Positions 17,136 through 25,933 of a DNA stretch of 64,000 nucleotides are shown here, piece by piece. Both the position numbers and the translations under genes were made by a program. Below the pieces are notes generated by a model. The model ran no database searches. It had not been told where the DNA came from and saw only the letters and a list, made by a program, of their open reading frames with translations. Source of the DNA: Bacillus sp. NTK074B. Its GTDB lineage: Bacteria > Bacillota > Bacilli > Bacillales > Bacillaceae_B. The stretch is taken from contig NZ_JAFKOH010000004.1 in the NCBI RefSeq assembly GCF_017303375.1, forward strand, positions 62,001 to 126,000. Reading direction: 5' to 3'. Each line of letters opens with the position of its first letter. The first letter of the stretch is position 1.

Positions 17136-18440
17136 TTAATCCATCGTAAATTGAGAAAAGATTGTATCCCTCTGCACTTCATATACTTCTTCACCTACGA
17201 TATCATTAATGATTTGAATGTTGCGGTCAACGGCGAGCCCGAGATTCGTGGCCCCTGCACCGTGGGAATGCTCCAGGTTCGTCACCGTGTAAAAATGATG
17301 ATGACGGTCCTGGTTTTCTTTGAACTGAATCTTATAGTTTCGCGATACCTTAAATTTCATCTTGTCTTCCCAGACAATTCTTTCCTCGAATTCTTCCATA
17401 AACCAGTCGGGTATATTTGGTTTATACCCTGTTGCCAGGATCACCTTGTCACTTTGATAGGAAAAATCATGGTCCTCCTGCCATTGACGACAGTCCAACA
17501 CATAATGTTCACCTTCTTGATGGATTTTGTTTACTTCCGTCAGGGGCTGTATGGTAATGCTCGGCGATTGAGCGCTGACCGAATGATTATAAAGGATATT
17601 ATATATGTTATTGAGGGTATCCGGATCGATCCCATTACGGAGCTGATCCAATGTTTCCAGAGCTTTCTCACGCTTTTCGAACGTCAAACCGTGGAAGTAA
17701 TCCACATAGTCAGGGGCGAAGAATTCCTGACCGAGCTTTGACGATTCAAGCTGAAGGATTCCTTCGGACCGCGTCAGCCATGTCAGCTGATACGAATGAT
17801 TTTCCTGCTCCTTCAATAAATCAAAGAATACCTCGGCAGCGCTTTGACCGGATCCCACTATGGTGATGGTGGAGCCCCCCATCGTCGACTTCTTATGAAA
17901 GAGGTATTTGCTCGTATGATGGACGTCTTCATCCGGAAGACCTTCCATTCCATCCAGGACAAGAGGCTTACTCCCGGTCCCGAGCACCACATGCTTGGCA
18001 TAATGTATTTCACGCTTATCCGTCAACCGGTTATCCACCACCACTTTGTAGCAGTCCCCGCTATCCGTGACCCCTATCACTTCACTGTGAAATTGACAGG
18101 AGCTGAGCTGACTTGCGACCCAGCGGGCATAGTCATTATACTCCTGCCGGGGCATTTCGAATTTTTGGAAAAAGAAAAATTTATATAAACGATTATGGGT
18201 ATGTAAATAATTCAAATAACTGTACCGGCTCTGAGGATTCGCGAACGTCACGAGATCTGCTATGAACGGTACTTGCAGATCCGTCAGGTTGATCAGCATC
18301 CCGGGATGCCATTGAAACTCAGGTGTCCGATCGAAGAACTTCACCTTTAAATCCGTTTTTTCTTCCATCAGGGCAGCCAGGCTTAAGTTATACGGCCCGA
18401 TCCCAATCCCGATACAATCATGCATGTCTTGTCTACTCAA
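17136..18440 (-). CDS. L-lysine/L-ornithine N-monooxygenase (siderophore type)
   Basis: Flavin-dependent N-hydroxylase of the IucD/PvdA/SidA family. FAD site GIGIGPYNLSLAALM at the N-terminus, second nucleotide site TIVGSGQSAAEVFFDLL near residue 210, and C-terminal ATGYKP and GLAVDRN. Substrate entry residues resemble the lysine N6-hydroxylase IucD. The frame opens at GTG 18455, but that codon is inside the GGAGGAG ribosome site; TTG at 18440, six bases after it, is the likely start (434 aa). No siderophore synthetase, exporter or Fur box lies nearby, so it is an orphan. Confidence 0.88.
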   Translation of the reverse strand: MSRQDMHDCIGIGIGPYNLSLAALMEEKTDLKVKFFDRTPEFQWHPGMLINLTDLQVPFIADLVTFANPQSRYSYLNYLHTHNRLYKFFFFQKFEMPRQEYNDYARWVASQLSSCQFHSEVIGVTDSGDCYKVVVDNRLTDKREIHYAKHVVLGTGSKPLVLDGMEGLPDEDVHHTSKYLFHKKSTMGGSTITIVGSGQSAAEVFFDLLKEQENHSYQLTWLTRSEGILQLESSKLGQEFFAPDYVDYFHGLTFEKREKALETLDQLRNGIDPDTLNNIYNILYNHSVSAQSPSITIQPLTEVNKIHQEGEHYVLDCRQWQEDHDFSYQSDKVILATGYKPNIPDWFMEEFEERIVWEDKMKFKVSRNYKIQFKENQDRHHHFYTVTNLEHSHGAGATNLGLAVDRNIQIINDIVGEEVYEVQRDTIFSQFTMD

Positions 18441-18611
18441 TTGGCTCTCCTCCACATTCAGAATCTACTTTTTTATTCTTACCCTAAAATGATGGGAGGC
18501 TATCCTGTTTTGGGAAATTAATTTTTTGGATGGGTGGGGGATTCATCTTCTGAATTCTTTATTGATTTTGAAAGGTGATTTTCAGCGATAGCAGCTGAAC
18601 TTACCCCAAAC

Positions 18612-18637
18612 AAAAAACCAATCCCCTCACAAGGATC
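18612..18637 (-). terminator. Weak terminator of the methyltransferase gene
   Basis: Short stem ATCC/GGAT-type overlapping the stop codon, followed by TTTTTTG on the minus strand. Confidence 0.45.
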
Positions 18638-19625
18638 AGTTTTTCCTGAAAATCATCACATACCATCCGCCTTCTTTTACGATTGGGTCCACGGACTCGA
18701 CTTTAAAGTCGGTTTTCGCCGCAAGGGTCTCCATCTCCTTCTGCGACGGGATCGGGTAAAGGTTCTGGAATGACATGAAGAAGCTGTTGAAGGCACTGGA
18801 GAATTGCTTCCCATGCTTGGATTTCTGCATCGGGGTGAGGACGAAGAACAATCCTTCCTCCGCGAGCCACGTTGAGGCTTTCTCAAAGAACTGCAGCCGC
18901 TCCGATGGATCGATATAGTGAAAAAGATTATTGGCCATGATCATATCAAAACGCTGCCCGGGTTCATATTCATGCAAGTCCTTACAAAGGATCTCCACAT
19001 TTCGAAAATCTTGAAGGGACTCTTCAGCTGCCTTGGCGACGGCTTCATGGATCTCGATTCCGACCATTCTCTTATCAGGATAACGGTCCCCAATTCTTTT
19101 CACATATCCCCCTTCACCACACCCTAAGTCCAGGATGGAATCCACGTTGTATTTTTTTATCGCCTTCTGTACCTTTGGGAAGGCAAAGCGTTCCAACAGG
19201 ATCGACGTCTTCGCGACGGTTGCGCCATGGAGATCTGAATTAAAGTGCTGTTTCGTCTGGTTCCTCAGTAACTGAGGGTAAGATAACAGGGCCGGTATAT
19301 GCAGCTCCATCATCTCTTTCAGAAGGATCCCTGAAGAATGGGGATCTTTCTTTGAAGTCGGAAGCTTCCATCTATTTCTCGTCGTAATTTTCTCAGCTTC
19401 CACCCGTTTAAGATGCTTGATGGTGATGCCTACCTCCACCCATTGCTCAAGGAGGTCCATTTCAATGTTTCTCGAGAGGGCCACTTCCTGGATGGACGCA
19501 GGCTCTGTGAAACTGTCGAACAGGTCCATCTCATATCCGACATAAGCATGCCAGCTGTAAAGGAACGGGACATTCTTCTTCATCCAGGTTCGCGCCCTCC
19601 ATACTTTCACTATTTCTCCAATCAC
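18636..19625 (-). CDS. SAM-dependent methyltransferase
   Basis: The start is GTG 19625 with AAAGGAGGC before it; it overlaps the upstream TGA stop as GTGA, so translation is coupled to the monooxygenase gene. The 329-residue product has an N-terminal helical part (about 1-150, possible dimerisation domain) and a Rossmann methyltransferase domain with SAM loop SILDLGCGEGGYVKRIG, acidic VGIEIHE and MIMANNLFHYI. The layout resembles small-molecule O-methyltransferases. With its FAD monooxygenase partner it probably hydroxylates and methylates one aromatic or isoprenoid substrate; the substrate is unknown. Confidence 0.83.
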   Translation of the reverse strand: MIGEIVKVWRARTWMKKNVPFLYSWHAYVGYEMDLFDSFTEPASIQEVALSRNIEMDLLEQWVEVGITIKHLKRVEAEKITTRNRWKLPTSKKDPHSSGILLKEMMELHIPALLSYPQLLRNQTKQHFNSDLHGATVAKTSILLERFAFPKVQKAIKKYNVDSILDLGCGEGGYVKRIGDRYPDKRMVGIEIHEAVAKAAEESLQDFRNVEILCKDLHEYEPGQRFDMIMANNLFHYIDPSERLQFFEKASTWLAEEGLFFVLTPMQKSKHGKQFSSAFNSFFMSFQNLYPIPSQKEMETLAAKTDFKVESVDPIVKEGGWYVMIFRKN

Positions 19626-20938
19626 TGTAATGCCTCCTTTCCTTTCCAAGGGTAATCTTGGTCTCTGGTAAATGTAGTCGATGTTTTCTTTTCTTCGGTT
19701 AACGAGTCGTGCCTGATCGGAAGCATCCCCCCCTGAACCAACCTGTCGTAAATGGATTCCCGCCACATGCCGAGACCCGAAATGTTCAGCATCTGTTTGT
19801 ATTGGGAAATCGAATCCTTCTCCATTCTCTGAAGGCTCTTATTTCTCAGCCAGCCGACCGGGCGATAAGGGTAGGAGTAGACGAGGGCGGATAAATGGCT
19901 GAGATGCATTTGGTGTGCAACCCTTCTCTTTCTGACCTTTGGATACCATTCAAGATTAATGGGATTCATCTTTCCAACTGCATACATGTCGCACAGCAAC
20001 TCTCCAAGGATGCTTCCATCCTGGATCGCCATATTCATCCCTTCCCCTGCCATGGGATGCACTGTATGGGCTGCGTCCCCGATGAGGGCTAGATGATCTT
20101 TTACATAGGTTTCCGCATGATATTTCAGAGGGACCATGAGCTGGATTTTCTTCCAATCTTCAATTTGATCCACATACCCGGCAAGATCCGGGCACATCTC
20201 GATATACAGTTTATGAAACTCCGATACCGGCTTTTTACGGAGGGTTTTGTACTCACCTGCCGGGATGAGATAAACGGATCTCACTTCATTGTCCGGCAGG
20301 GGAAACAAACCTAAGAATGATTGATATGTAGAAATGATCCGGCCCTTTGTCATTTCTTGTGGGCGCGGGAATGTAACGGTCAGGAAATGATGATTGTACT
20401 TTTTCTCCTTCACCTCCACCTCCATATAGTCGCGGGTGACGGAGCTCCTTCCCTCTGCCCCGATAATGAAGTCACTATGAATCTCTTGTTCCACCTTCGT
20501 CTCTCGGTCCTCTATGGTCACCGTATGCTCATTGATTTTCTTACAGACGGTATTCGGACGATAATGGAAGGTTGGATATTCCTCCCCTTTCTTCCTCAGG
20601 ATATCCTTCAGCGTTTCGTGGTGGATCATAAGAGAGAACGGGTAAGGGGTGGGGAGGATCGAATAGCTCATGGTTGAATGATCCGTTTTGGATTTTGTCT
20701 GCTTCAATTCGATCAATTCCAGATCAGATATGCGATGGCCATTGCGAAGGACGGCATCTATGACTCCCAGAGAATCGAATATTTCCAAGCTTTTCGGCTG
20801 GAGTAGTTCGCCTTTGTAGACGGAACCCGGCCCCCTTAACCGTTCGACGACGGTTACATCAATATTACACCTGGCAAGCTTCAACCCGAGGGTCAGTCCG
20901 CCAATCCCTCCACCGCTTATAAAGACGTTCGTCTTCAT
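19622..20938 (-). CDS. FAD-dependent aromatic-ring/UbiH-type monooxygenase
   Basis: Class A flavoprotein monooxygenase of 438 residues. N-terminal FAD motif GGGIGGLTLGLKLA, the DG-like FIIGAEGRSSVTRDYM near residue 160, and the second FAD motif LALIGDAAHTVHPMAGEGMN near 290. No signal peptide. RBS AGAGGTG precedes ATG. It is the first gene of a two-gene unit with the methyltransferase. Such pairs occur in quinone, polyketide and aromatic-metabolite tailoring; no biosynthetic core genes are visible here. Confidence 0.86.
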   Translation of the reverse strand: MKTNVFISGGGIGGLTLGLKLARCNIDVTVVERLRGPGSVYKGELLQPKSLEIFDSLGVIDAVLRNGHRISDLELIELKQTKSKTDHSTMSYSILPTPYPFSLMIHHETLKDILRKKGEEYPTFHYRPNTVCKKINEHTVTIEDRETKVEQEIHSDFIIGAEGRSSVTRDYMEVEVKEKKYNHHFLTVTFPRPQEMTKGRIISTYQSFLGLFPLPDNEVRSVYLIPAGEYKTLRKKPVSEFHKLYIEMCPDLAGYVDQIEDWKKIQLMVPLKYHAETYVKDHLALIGDAAHTVHPMAGEGMNMAIQDGSILGELLCDMYAVGKMNPINLEWYPKVRKRRVAHQMHLSHLSALVYSYPYRPVGWLRNKSLQRMEKDSISQYKQMLNISGLGMWRESIYDRLVQGGMLPIRHDSLTEEKKTSTTFTRDQDYPWKGKEALQ

Positions 20939-21159
20939 CTCTTTTCACCTCTTTCCAATTCTTTATCCCATTTCCAGGATGTTGAAACTTGCCGATGTGC
21001 TCTTTCCATGATGTGACAAGTTTCAGCCCCATTTTTCCCCGTGAAGAATTTCGCAGAACGCACTATTTCCCGGAAAATATCAGCGTTTTCAGTGAGATGA
21101 AATGCTATTTTTGTCGGAATATCTTCTTTGAATTATCGACAAAATCCGTTTAAACAAAA

Positions 21160-21196
21160 AAACTCTACGACAAGATTCATCTCTCATCGTAGAGTA
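21160..21196 (-). terminator. Terminator of the PAS kinase gene
   Basis: Stem ACTCTACGA/TCGTAGAGT with a 13-nt loop followed on the minus strand by TTTTTTTG. Confidence 0.88.
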
Positions 21197-21200
21197 CGCT

Positions 21201-23663
21201 TTATTTCCCTTTTGCAATTGGCAGCAGGATTGTGACAGTGGTCCCTTCGGTTACGTTGCTTTCGATCGATAGTGAGCCATGATGCTCTTTGATGATTTTC
21301 TGACAGATCATTAATCCGAGGCCCGTCCCTTTCTCTTTCGTGCTGTAAAACGGTTCGCCCAGATGCTTCATCCGCTCAGGCGGTATTCCGCTTCCATTAT
21401 CCTGAATGGTGATTTTGCCGCAGTCTTCCTCTTTCTCAAGATGAACACTGAGAAGTCCGCCTGAAGGCATGGCTTCGAGGGCATTTTTCATCACGTTCAA
21501 AATGACCTGTTTCATTTGATGGGAATCGCAGTAGATTTCGGCTTCTTCCACTGAGAATCTCACGTCCACTCCCTGCTTGAGGCACTCCATCTTGATGAAC
21601 TCGACCGAGCTTGTGAGGAGGGTCGTCAGAGATGTGAGGGAGAATTTGACGGCCCTTGGTTTCGCCAGAGCCAGAAATTCATTGGTGATGATTTCGATGC
21701 GATCAAGCTCACCCTGGATGACACTAAGGTGAAAATCATCTTCTGCATTTTCTTTCATGAGCTGAAGGAAGCCTTTCAGTGTAGTCAAAGGATTTCTGAT
21801 TTCATGGGCCACACCCGCTGCAAGCTGGCCTATCATCGCCAGCTGCTCCGACTTCTTAAGTAAGTCTTCATTCCGCTTCTTCTCTGATAAATCACGAATG
21901 ATGGCTGAAATCCCGATCAAGCGTCCATTGTCGTTTAAAATTGGATTCATATTAAAGGAGATCTCCACCGGGGAGCGGTCTTTCCGGTAACGGACCGTTT
22001 CATAATCCTTGATCCGCCTACCGGCTTTCACCGTGGCGAGATTCTGTTTGAACTGTCCGACCTGATCTTCCTGGTGAAGGAAAGTGATCACCTCTCCTGT
22101 GATTTCATCCTTCGACCAGCCGAACATGGACTCAAATTGTTGATTTACCTTTAATACATTTCCTTCCGGATCAAGAAGGGCGATTCCGTCACCAGCATGT
22201 TCAAAGTAGGCTTCAAGCAACTCTTTCGCTTCTTTCAGCTCTTCTTCCATCTGCAGTTTTTCTGTGATGTCCTGGCCGAACCCGTAGATGCCGATGACCT
22301 CATTTTTAACACGGATGGGGATATTGGTCACCGCTACATGACTTTTCCCACCTTCCCCATTTTCGAAGGTGGTCACAAACCTTGATGCTTCTCCCCTGAG
22401 GGCGACTTCGAATTGTTTGATGGCCGTTTCTTTGCTTCCCTGTGCGATGAATTCACTGAAATGACTGCCGATCATATGGGGTGAAATATGATCCCACTGC
22501 GTTTTCACAGCAGGGTTCACTTCTTGTATGATCCCATTGATGTCCACCATATAAATATTATCCGGGCTGTATTTGACAATCGACTTATATTTTTGCTCAC
22601 TTTCGATCAACTTTCTCTGAATATCCTTGATTAGGGAAATATCCGAAATGGAAACGATGATTTCCACCACTGTACCATGTCTCAGTACCGGGACAATGGA
22701 TGCCAAATACTCTAATTCCTTGTATTCATCTTCATACGTCAATTCGTCCCCTGTTTCCCAGATCCGCTTTAATTTCGGTTGTATCTTCCCTAAATGATGG
22801 GAATCGAACACTTCCTGAATCGTTTTCCCGATGACTTTGGAAGGGGTCAGGTGCAGCTTCTTCAAAAGCTCTCCTGCTGCCATTTCAATCACGAAGTCAT
22901 GATTGCTTTTCTTGATTTTATATGTGATCGTCTTCTGAAGGCGGAGTGTATTTTCAAGTTCGACTTTCAGAGACATTAATTCTTTTTCATACTCCTTCTT
23001 CTCCGTAATATCATGGAGGATGATCCCCACACTGTCGACGGTTCCATCACTCTTATAATTCGCAGGGGAAATGGTAATATTGCATGTGATATTACGCTGA
23101 TTCTCCATATCGAAGGTCACTTCTTCCCCAGTCGTATTCAATCCTTTCAATCCATTCATGACGATGGTTTTAAAAGATTGATTCTCCAGGGGCTGCTGCT
23201 TACACAAGGACTCGCCCAGAACGGCATTGGAAATGTGAAACAGTTTCTGGAATGAATGATTCATTTCCAGGACCTTTCCTTTTTTATCAATGATACACAC
23301 ACAAGTCGGAGTATTGTGGATGAGGGATTCATACACTGCGGATTGGGAATCGGTTGAATCTTCACGCTTCATTCCTTTAGGAATCATCATGACTAATACC
23401 TTTGATTCATCCAACCGCTTCCGTTTGAACCCGTAAGGTTGATGATTCAAACGGATGGAATAGTCCTCATCCTCTATAATCTTCGATAGAAGATCGTCTT
23501 CTTTCAGGATGATTCCTCTCCACTCTTCATTTTCTTCTATATACGATGGGTTGTTCCCATCGATGATTGCTGCAGGGACGGGAATTGAATCAACATTCAA
23601 TGGATGATAGGGGTGCATTTCAGCCATAGTACCTTCCTTTTTCGTAACGTTATTTACCATCAT
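21201..23663 (-). CDS. Cytoplasmic multi-PAS sensor histidine kinase (sporulation-kinase type)
   Basis: An 820-residue kinase without membrane helices. At least four PAS modules are visible (around 110-225, 235-350, 355-475 and 480-595; for example NDNGRLIGISAIIRDLSEKK closes the last). They are followed by HisKA with GVAHEIRNPLTTLKGF (phospho-His) and an ATPase domain with NVMKNALEAM, DNGSGIP and GTGLGLMICQ. The HisKA region resembles KinA/KinE of B. subtilis, which feed the sporulation phosphorelay; this is inferred. ATG 23663 follows GGAGGT; an internal ATG at 23627 also has a fair RBS. It is transcribed alone. Confidence 0.87.
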   Translation of the reverse strand: MMVNNVTKKEGTMAEMHPYHPLNVDSIPVPAAIIDGNNPSYIEENEEWRGIILKEDDLLSKIIEDEDYSIRLNHQPYGFKRKRLDESKVLVMMIPKGMKREDSTDSQSAVYESLIHNTPTCVCIIDKKGKVLEMNHSFQKLFHISNAVLGESLCKQQPLENQSFKTIVMNGLKGLNTTGEEVTFDMENQRNITCNITISPANYKSDGTVDSVGIILHDITEKKEYEKELMSLKVELENTLRLQKTITYKIKKSNHDFVIEMAAGELLKKLHLTPSKVIGKTIQEVFDSHHLGKIQPKLKRIWETGDELTYEDEYKELEYLASIVPVLRHGTVVEIIVSISDISLIKDIQRKLIESEQKYKSIVKYSPDNIYMVDINGIIQEVNPAVKTQWDHISPHMIGSHFSEFIAQGSKETAIKQFEVALRGEASRFVTTFENGEGGKSHVAVTNIPIRVKNEVIGIYGFGQDITEKLQMEEELKEAKELLEAYFEHAGDGIALLDPEGNVLKVNQQFESMFGWSKDEITGEVITFLHQEDQVGQFKQNLATVKAGRRIKDYETVRYRKDRSPVEISFNMNPILNDNGRLIGISAIIRDLSEKKRNEDLLKKSEQLAMIGQLAAGVAHEIRNPLTTLKGFLQLMKENAEDDFHLSVIQGELDRIEIITNEFLALAKPRAVKFSLTSLTTLLTSSVEFIKMECLKQGVDVRFSVEEAEIYCDSHQMKQVILNVMKNALEAMPSGGLLSVHLEKEEDCGKITIQDNGSGIPPERMKHLGEPFYSTKEKGTGLGLMICQKIIKEHHGSLSIESNVTEGTTVTILLPIAKGK

Positions 23664-23707
23664 TTTACCCTACCTCCACCAACATATAAATGGTGAATAT
23701 CAATTCA

Positions 23708-23741
23708 CATCAAAAACCCGGACATTACCTTCTGCCCGGGT
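23708..23741 (-). terminator. Terminator of psuK-psuG
   Basis: Stem AACCCGG/CCGGGTT followed on the minus strand by TTTTGATG, directly after psuG. Confidence 0.82.
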
Positions 23742-23759
23742 TACTACCAATCATTTAAA

Positions 23760-24701
23760 TTAAAATGCTTCCACTCTATTCATCTCTGAATAACGAACCG
23801 CAATATCTGCACCGACGTGGGCATTATGCTTCACCAGGGCAATATTCGCCGTCAAGCTTTTCCCATCGGTCAACTCTTTCACTTTCCCGAGCAAAAAAGG
23901 CGTTGCTTCTTTCCCTCTGATCCCTTGTTCATCCGCTTCCCTCAGAGCGTGTTCTATGATGGAGGTCATTTCACTTTCATCCAGGGCATCTTCTTCAGGG
24001 ATCGGATTTGCGATTACTACCCCGCCTTTTAGGCCAAGAGCCCACTTCGCTTTTAACATACTCGCCATCTCATTTGCTGAATCGACTCTATAGTTTACGG
24101 AGTAAGGACTGGTCCTCGTATAAAAAGCCGGCAGTGTGTCTGTTCCATATCCTATTACGGGTACACCCTTTGTCTCCAGGTATTCCATTGTCAATCCGAT
24201 ATCGAGGATGGACTTGGCTCCTGCACAAACGACAGCCACACTTGTGATGGAAAGCTCCTCTAGGTCCGCTGAAATATCCATGGTCACCTCTGCATTCCTG
24301 TGCACACCCCCGATGCCCCCTGTCACAAACACAGGGATGCCGGAGATCTCTGCACAAATCATCGTTGCCGCAACCGTTGTCGCCCCGTCTTTCTTGGAGG
24401 CAAGGATATATGGAATATCACGGCGGCTCGCCTTGATGACTCCGCTCGCCTGGCCTAAATACTCCAGCTCTTCAGGAGATAGACCGATTTTAATCTTTCC
24501 ATTCAGTATCGCGATCGTTGCAGGTATGGCCCCCCTGGAACGAATAATATCCTCCACTTCCCTTGCCGTCCTGACATTTTGCGGATATGGCATTCCGTGT
24601 GAAATGATCGTGGACTCTAATGCCACGATGGGAAACCCTTTTTTCTTCGCTTCTTTTACCTCTTCTGAATATTCTACATATGCCTCTAGATTCACGCACA
24701 T
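23760..24701 (-). CDS. psuG: Pseudouridine-5'-phosphate glycosidase
   Basis: Splits pseudouridine 5'-phosphate into uracil and ribose 5-phosphate. The 313 residues contain the family hallmarks [16 protein letters not shown], catalytic Lys in [22 protein letters not shown] and [14 protein letters not shown]. Cytoplasmic. The first ATG is only two bases from AAGGGGG; GTG two codons later is better spaced, so the true start may be 24695. It follows psuK with a 7-bp gap and forms a two-gene pseudouridine catabolism operon closed by a terminator. Confidence 0.95.
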   Translation of the reverse strand: MCVNLEAYVEYSEEVKEAKKKGFPIVALESTIISHGMPYPQNVRTAREVEDIIRSRGAIPATIAILNGKIKIGLSPEELEYLGQASGVIKASRRDIPYILASKKDGATTVAATMICAEISGIPVFVTGGIGGVHRNAEVTMDISADLEELSITSVAVVCAGAKSILDIGLTMEYLETKGVPVIGYGTDTLPAFYTRTSPYSVNYRVDSANEMASMLKAKWALGLKGGVVIANPIPEEDALDESEMTSIIEHALREADEQGIRGKEATPFLLGKVKELTDGKSLTANIALVKHNAHVGADIAVRYSEMNRVEAF

Positions 24702-24708
24702 TGCCCCC

Positions 24709-25803
24709 TTAATAATAAAGACTGAATTCCTGTTGAAGTTTGCTTGTATTCAAAGACGGCGCCACTGTGTATCTTGACTGAAGAGTGATCGACGAGCAGA
24801 TCACACCGATTCGGCAGGCTCCGTCTGTATCTGATCCTTTCAAATAACCAAATAATATCCCGGCGACAAGAGCATCCCCGGCTCCTGTCACGTCCTCGAC
24901 CTCTACTCTTGGAGGCAGGATGGCCGTCGCCTCTTTATAGGTGGTGTAATAGATCAGCCCCTGATCTCCACGGGTGATGACCGCCCGCTCAGCCCCCCTT
25001 AATGTCAGCTCCTTGGCTGCTTTAAAGTAATCCCCCTCTGTTTCGATCTTCATATCAAGATACATTTCTGCTTCCCCTTTGTTGCATATGAACCAGGAAA
25101 CCCCCTCTAATGAATGAGGTAATTTCTTCACCTTAGGAGCAGACACCGGTATGACCGTCAATGGAATCCCTTCGGACTGGCACCTGCGGATAATGTAAGT
25201 GAGCACTTCTTCAGGAAAGTTCGTGTCCAGCAACACCATCTCTGAAGAGGATATCATCCCCCACTTTTTCTCGATGAACCCAATGTCAACGCTTTCATAA
25301 ATATTCATATCAGCAATGGCGAACATCATCTCACCGCGTTCATCCAATATAGCCGAGTATGCTCCTGTACTTTCATTCATTACCCTCTGGGAACCCGAGA
25401 CGTCGGCGAATGATTTCGTCTGCTGCAGAAGCCAGCTCCCTTCTGTGTCTTCCCCCACCACGGTGATCAAATTTGCTTCTCTACCCAATCTCCCTAGGTT
25501 CTCGGCAATATTACGGGCTACTCCACCGCTCGTTTGCTCAGTCTTTGCAGGATTGGATGTTTCAGGAATCAACCTGTCTTCAAGCCGCATCTTACGGTCG
25601 ATATTGGCGCCCCCTATGCAAGTGATCCCGTTTTTCTTCGGCATCACATACGCTCTTCCTAAAATCTTCCCCTGCTTCACCAGATTAGAAATATACCCGG
25701 CCACGGCCGAGCGCGAAATCCCGCTTCTCTCTGATAATTCCTGCTGTGTCATAAATGGATTCTCTTCAATGTATGACAATAAAAGCGTTTCTTTTTCGTT
25801 CAT
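24709..25803 (-). CDS. psuK: Pseudouridine kinase with N-terminal helix-turn-helix (PfkB family)
   Basis: Phosphorylates pseudouridine for PsuG. Residues 1-58 form a winged-helix domain ([20 protein letters not shown]) and the rest is a PfkB/ribokinase-type kinase with [15 protein letters not shown] and the anion-hole/catalytic motif [16 protein letters not shown]. The fused HTH suggests an enzyme that also regulates its own operon. The promoter upstream carries repeated AACTTTTGT elements and a palindrome that could be its operator. 364 residues is normal for this HTH-kinase architecture. Confidence 0.93.
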   Translation of the reverse strand: MNEKETLLLSYIEENPFMTQQELSERSGISRSAVAGYISNLVKQGKILGRAYVMPKKNGITCIGGANIDRKMRLEDRLIPETSNPAKTEQTSGGVARNIAENLGRLGREANLITVVGEDTEGSWLLQQTKSFADVSGSQRVMNESTGAYSAILDERGEMMFAIADMNIYESVDIGFIEKKWGMISSSEMVLLDTNFPEEVLTYIIRRCQSEGIPLTVIPVSAPKVKKLPHSLEGVSWFICNKGEAEMYLDMKIETEGDYFKAAKELTLRGAERAVITRGDQGLIYYTTYKEATAILPPRVEVEDVTGAGDALVAGILFGYLKGSDTDGACRIGVICSSITLQSRYTVAPSLNTSKLQQEFSLYY

Positions 25804-25829
25804 TTTCTCCCACCCCTATAAAGAAAAGT

Positions 25830-25871
25830 AACTTTTGTTAATATTCTAAACTTTTGTTTGTGTTTACACAA
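25830..25871 (-). promoter_or_regulatory. psuK promoter with operator-like repeats
   Basis: TTGTGT (25866-25871), 17-bp spacer, TAGAAT (25843-25848) on the minus strand. The -35 is embedded in the palindrome TTGTGTTTACACAA (25858-25871). AACTTTTGT occurs as direct repeats at 25830 and 25849, 19 bp apart, flanking the -10. Confidence 0.65.
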
Positions 25872-25896
25872 GTTGGAAGTTTAAAAACCAAAAAAA

Positions 25897-25927
25897 GACT
25901 TGTTCTCCTGAGTAGGAAAACAAGTCT
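25897..25927 (-). terminator. Terminator of the AgcS symporter gene
   Basis: Stem AGACTTGTT/AACAAGTCT followed on the minus strand by TTTTTTTGG. Confidence 0.86.
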
Positions 25928-25933
25928 CTCTGT

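Noticed and set aside
18456-18635. Fur box upstream of the N-hydroxylase gene
   Set aside because: I looked for a GATAATGATTATCATTATC-like sequence and found none.
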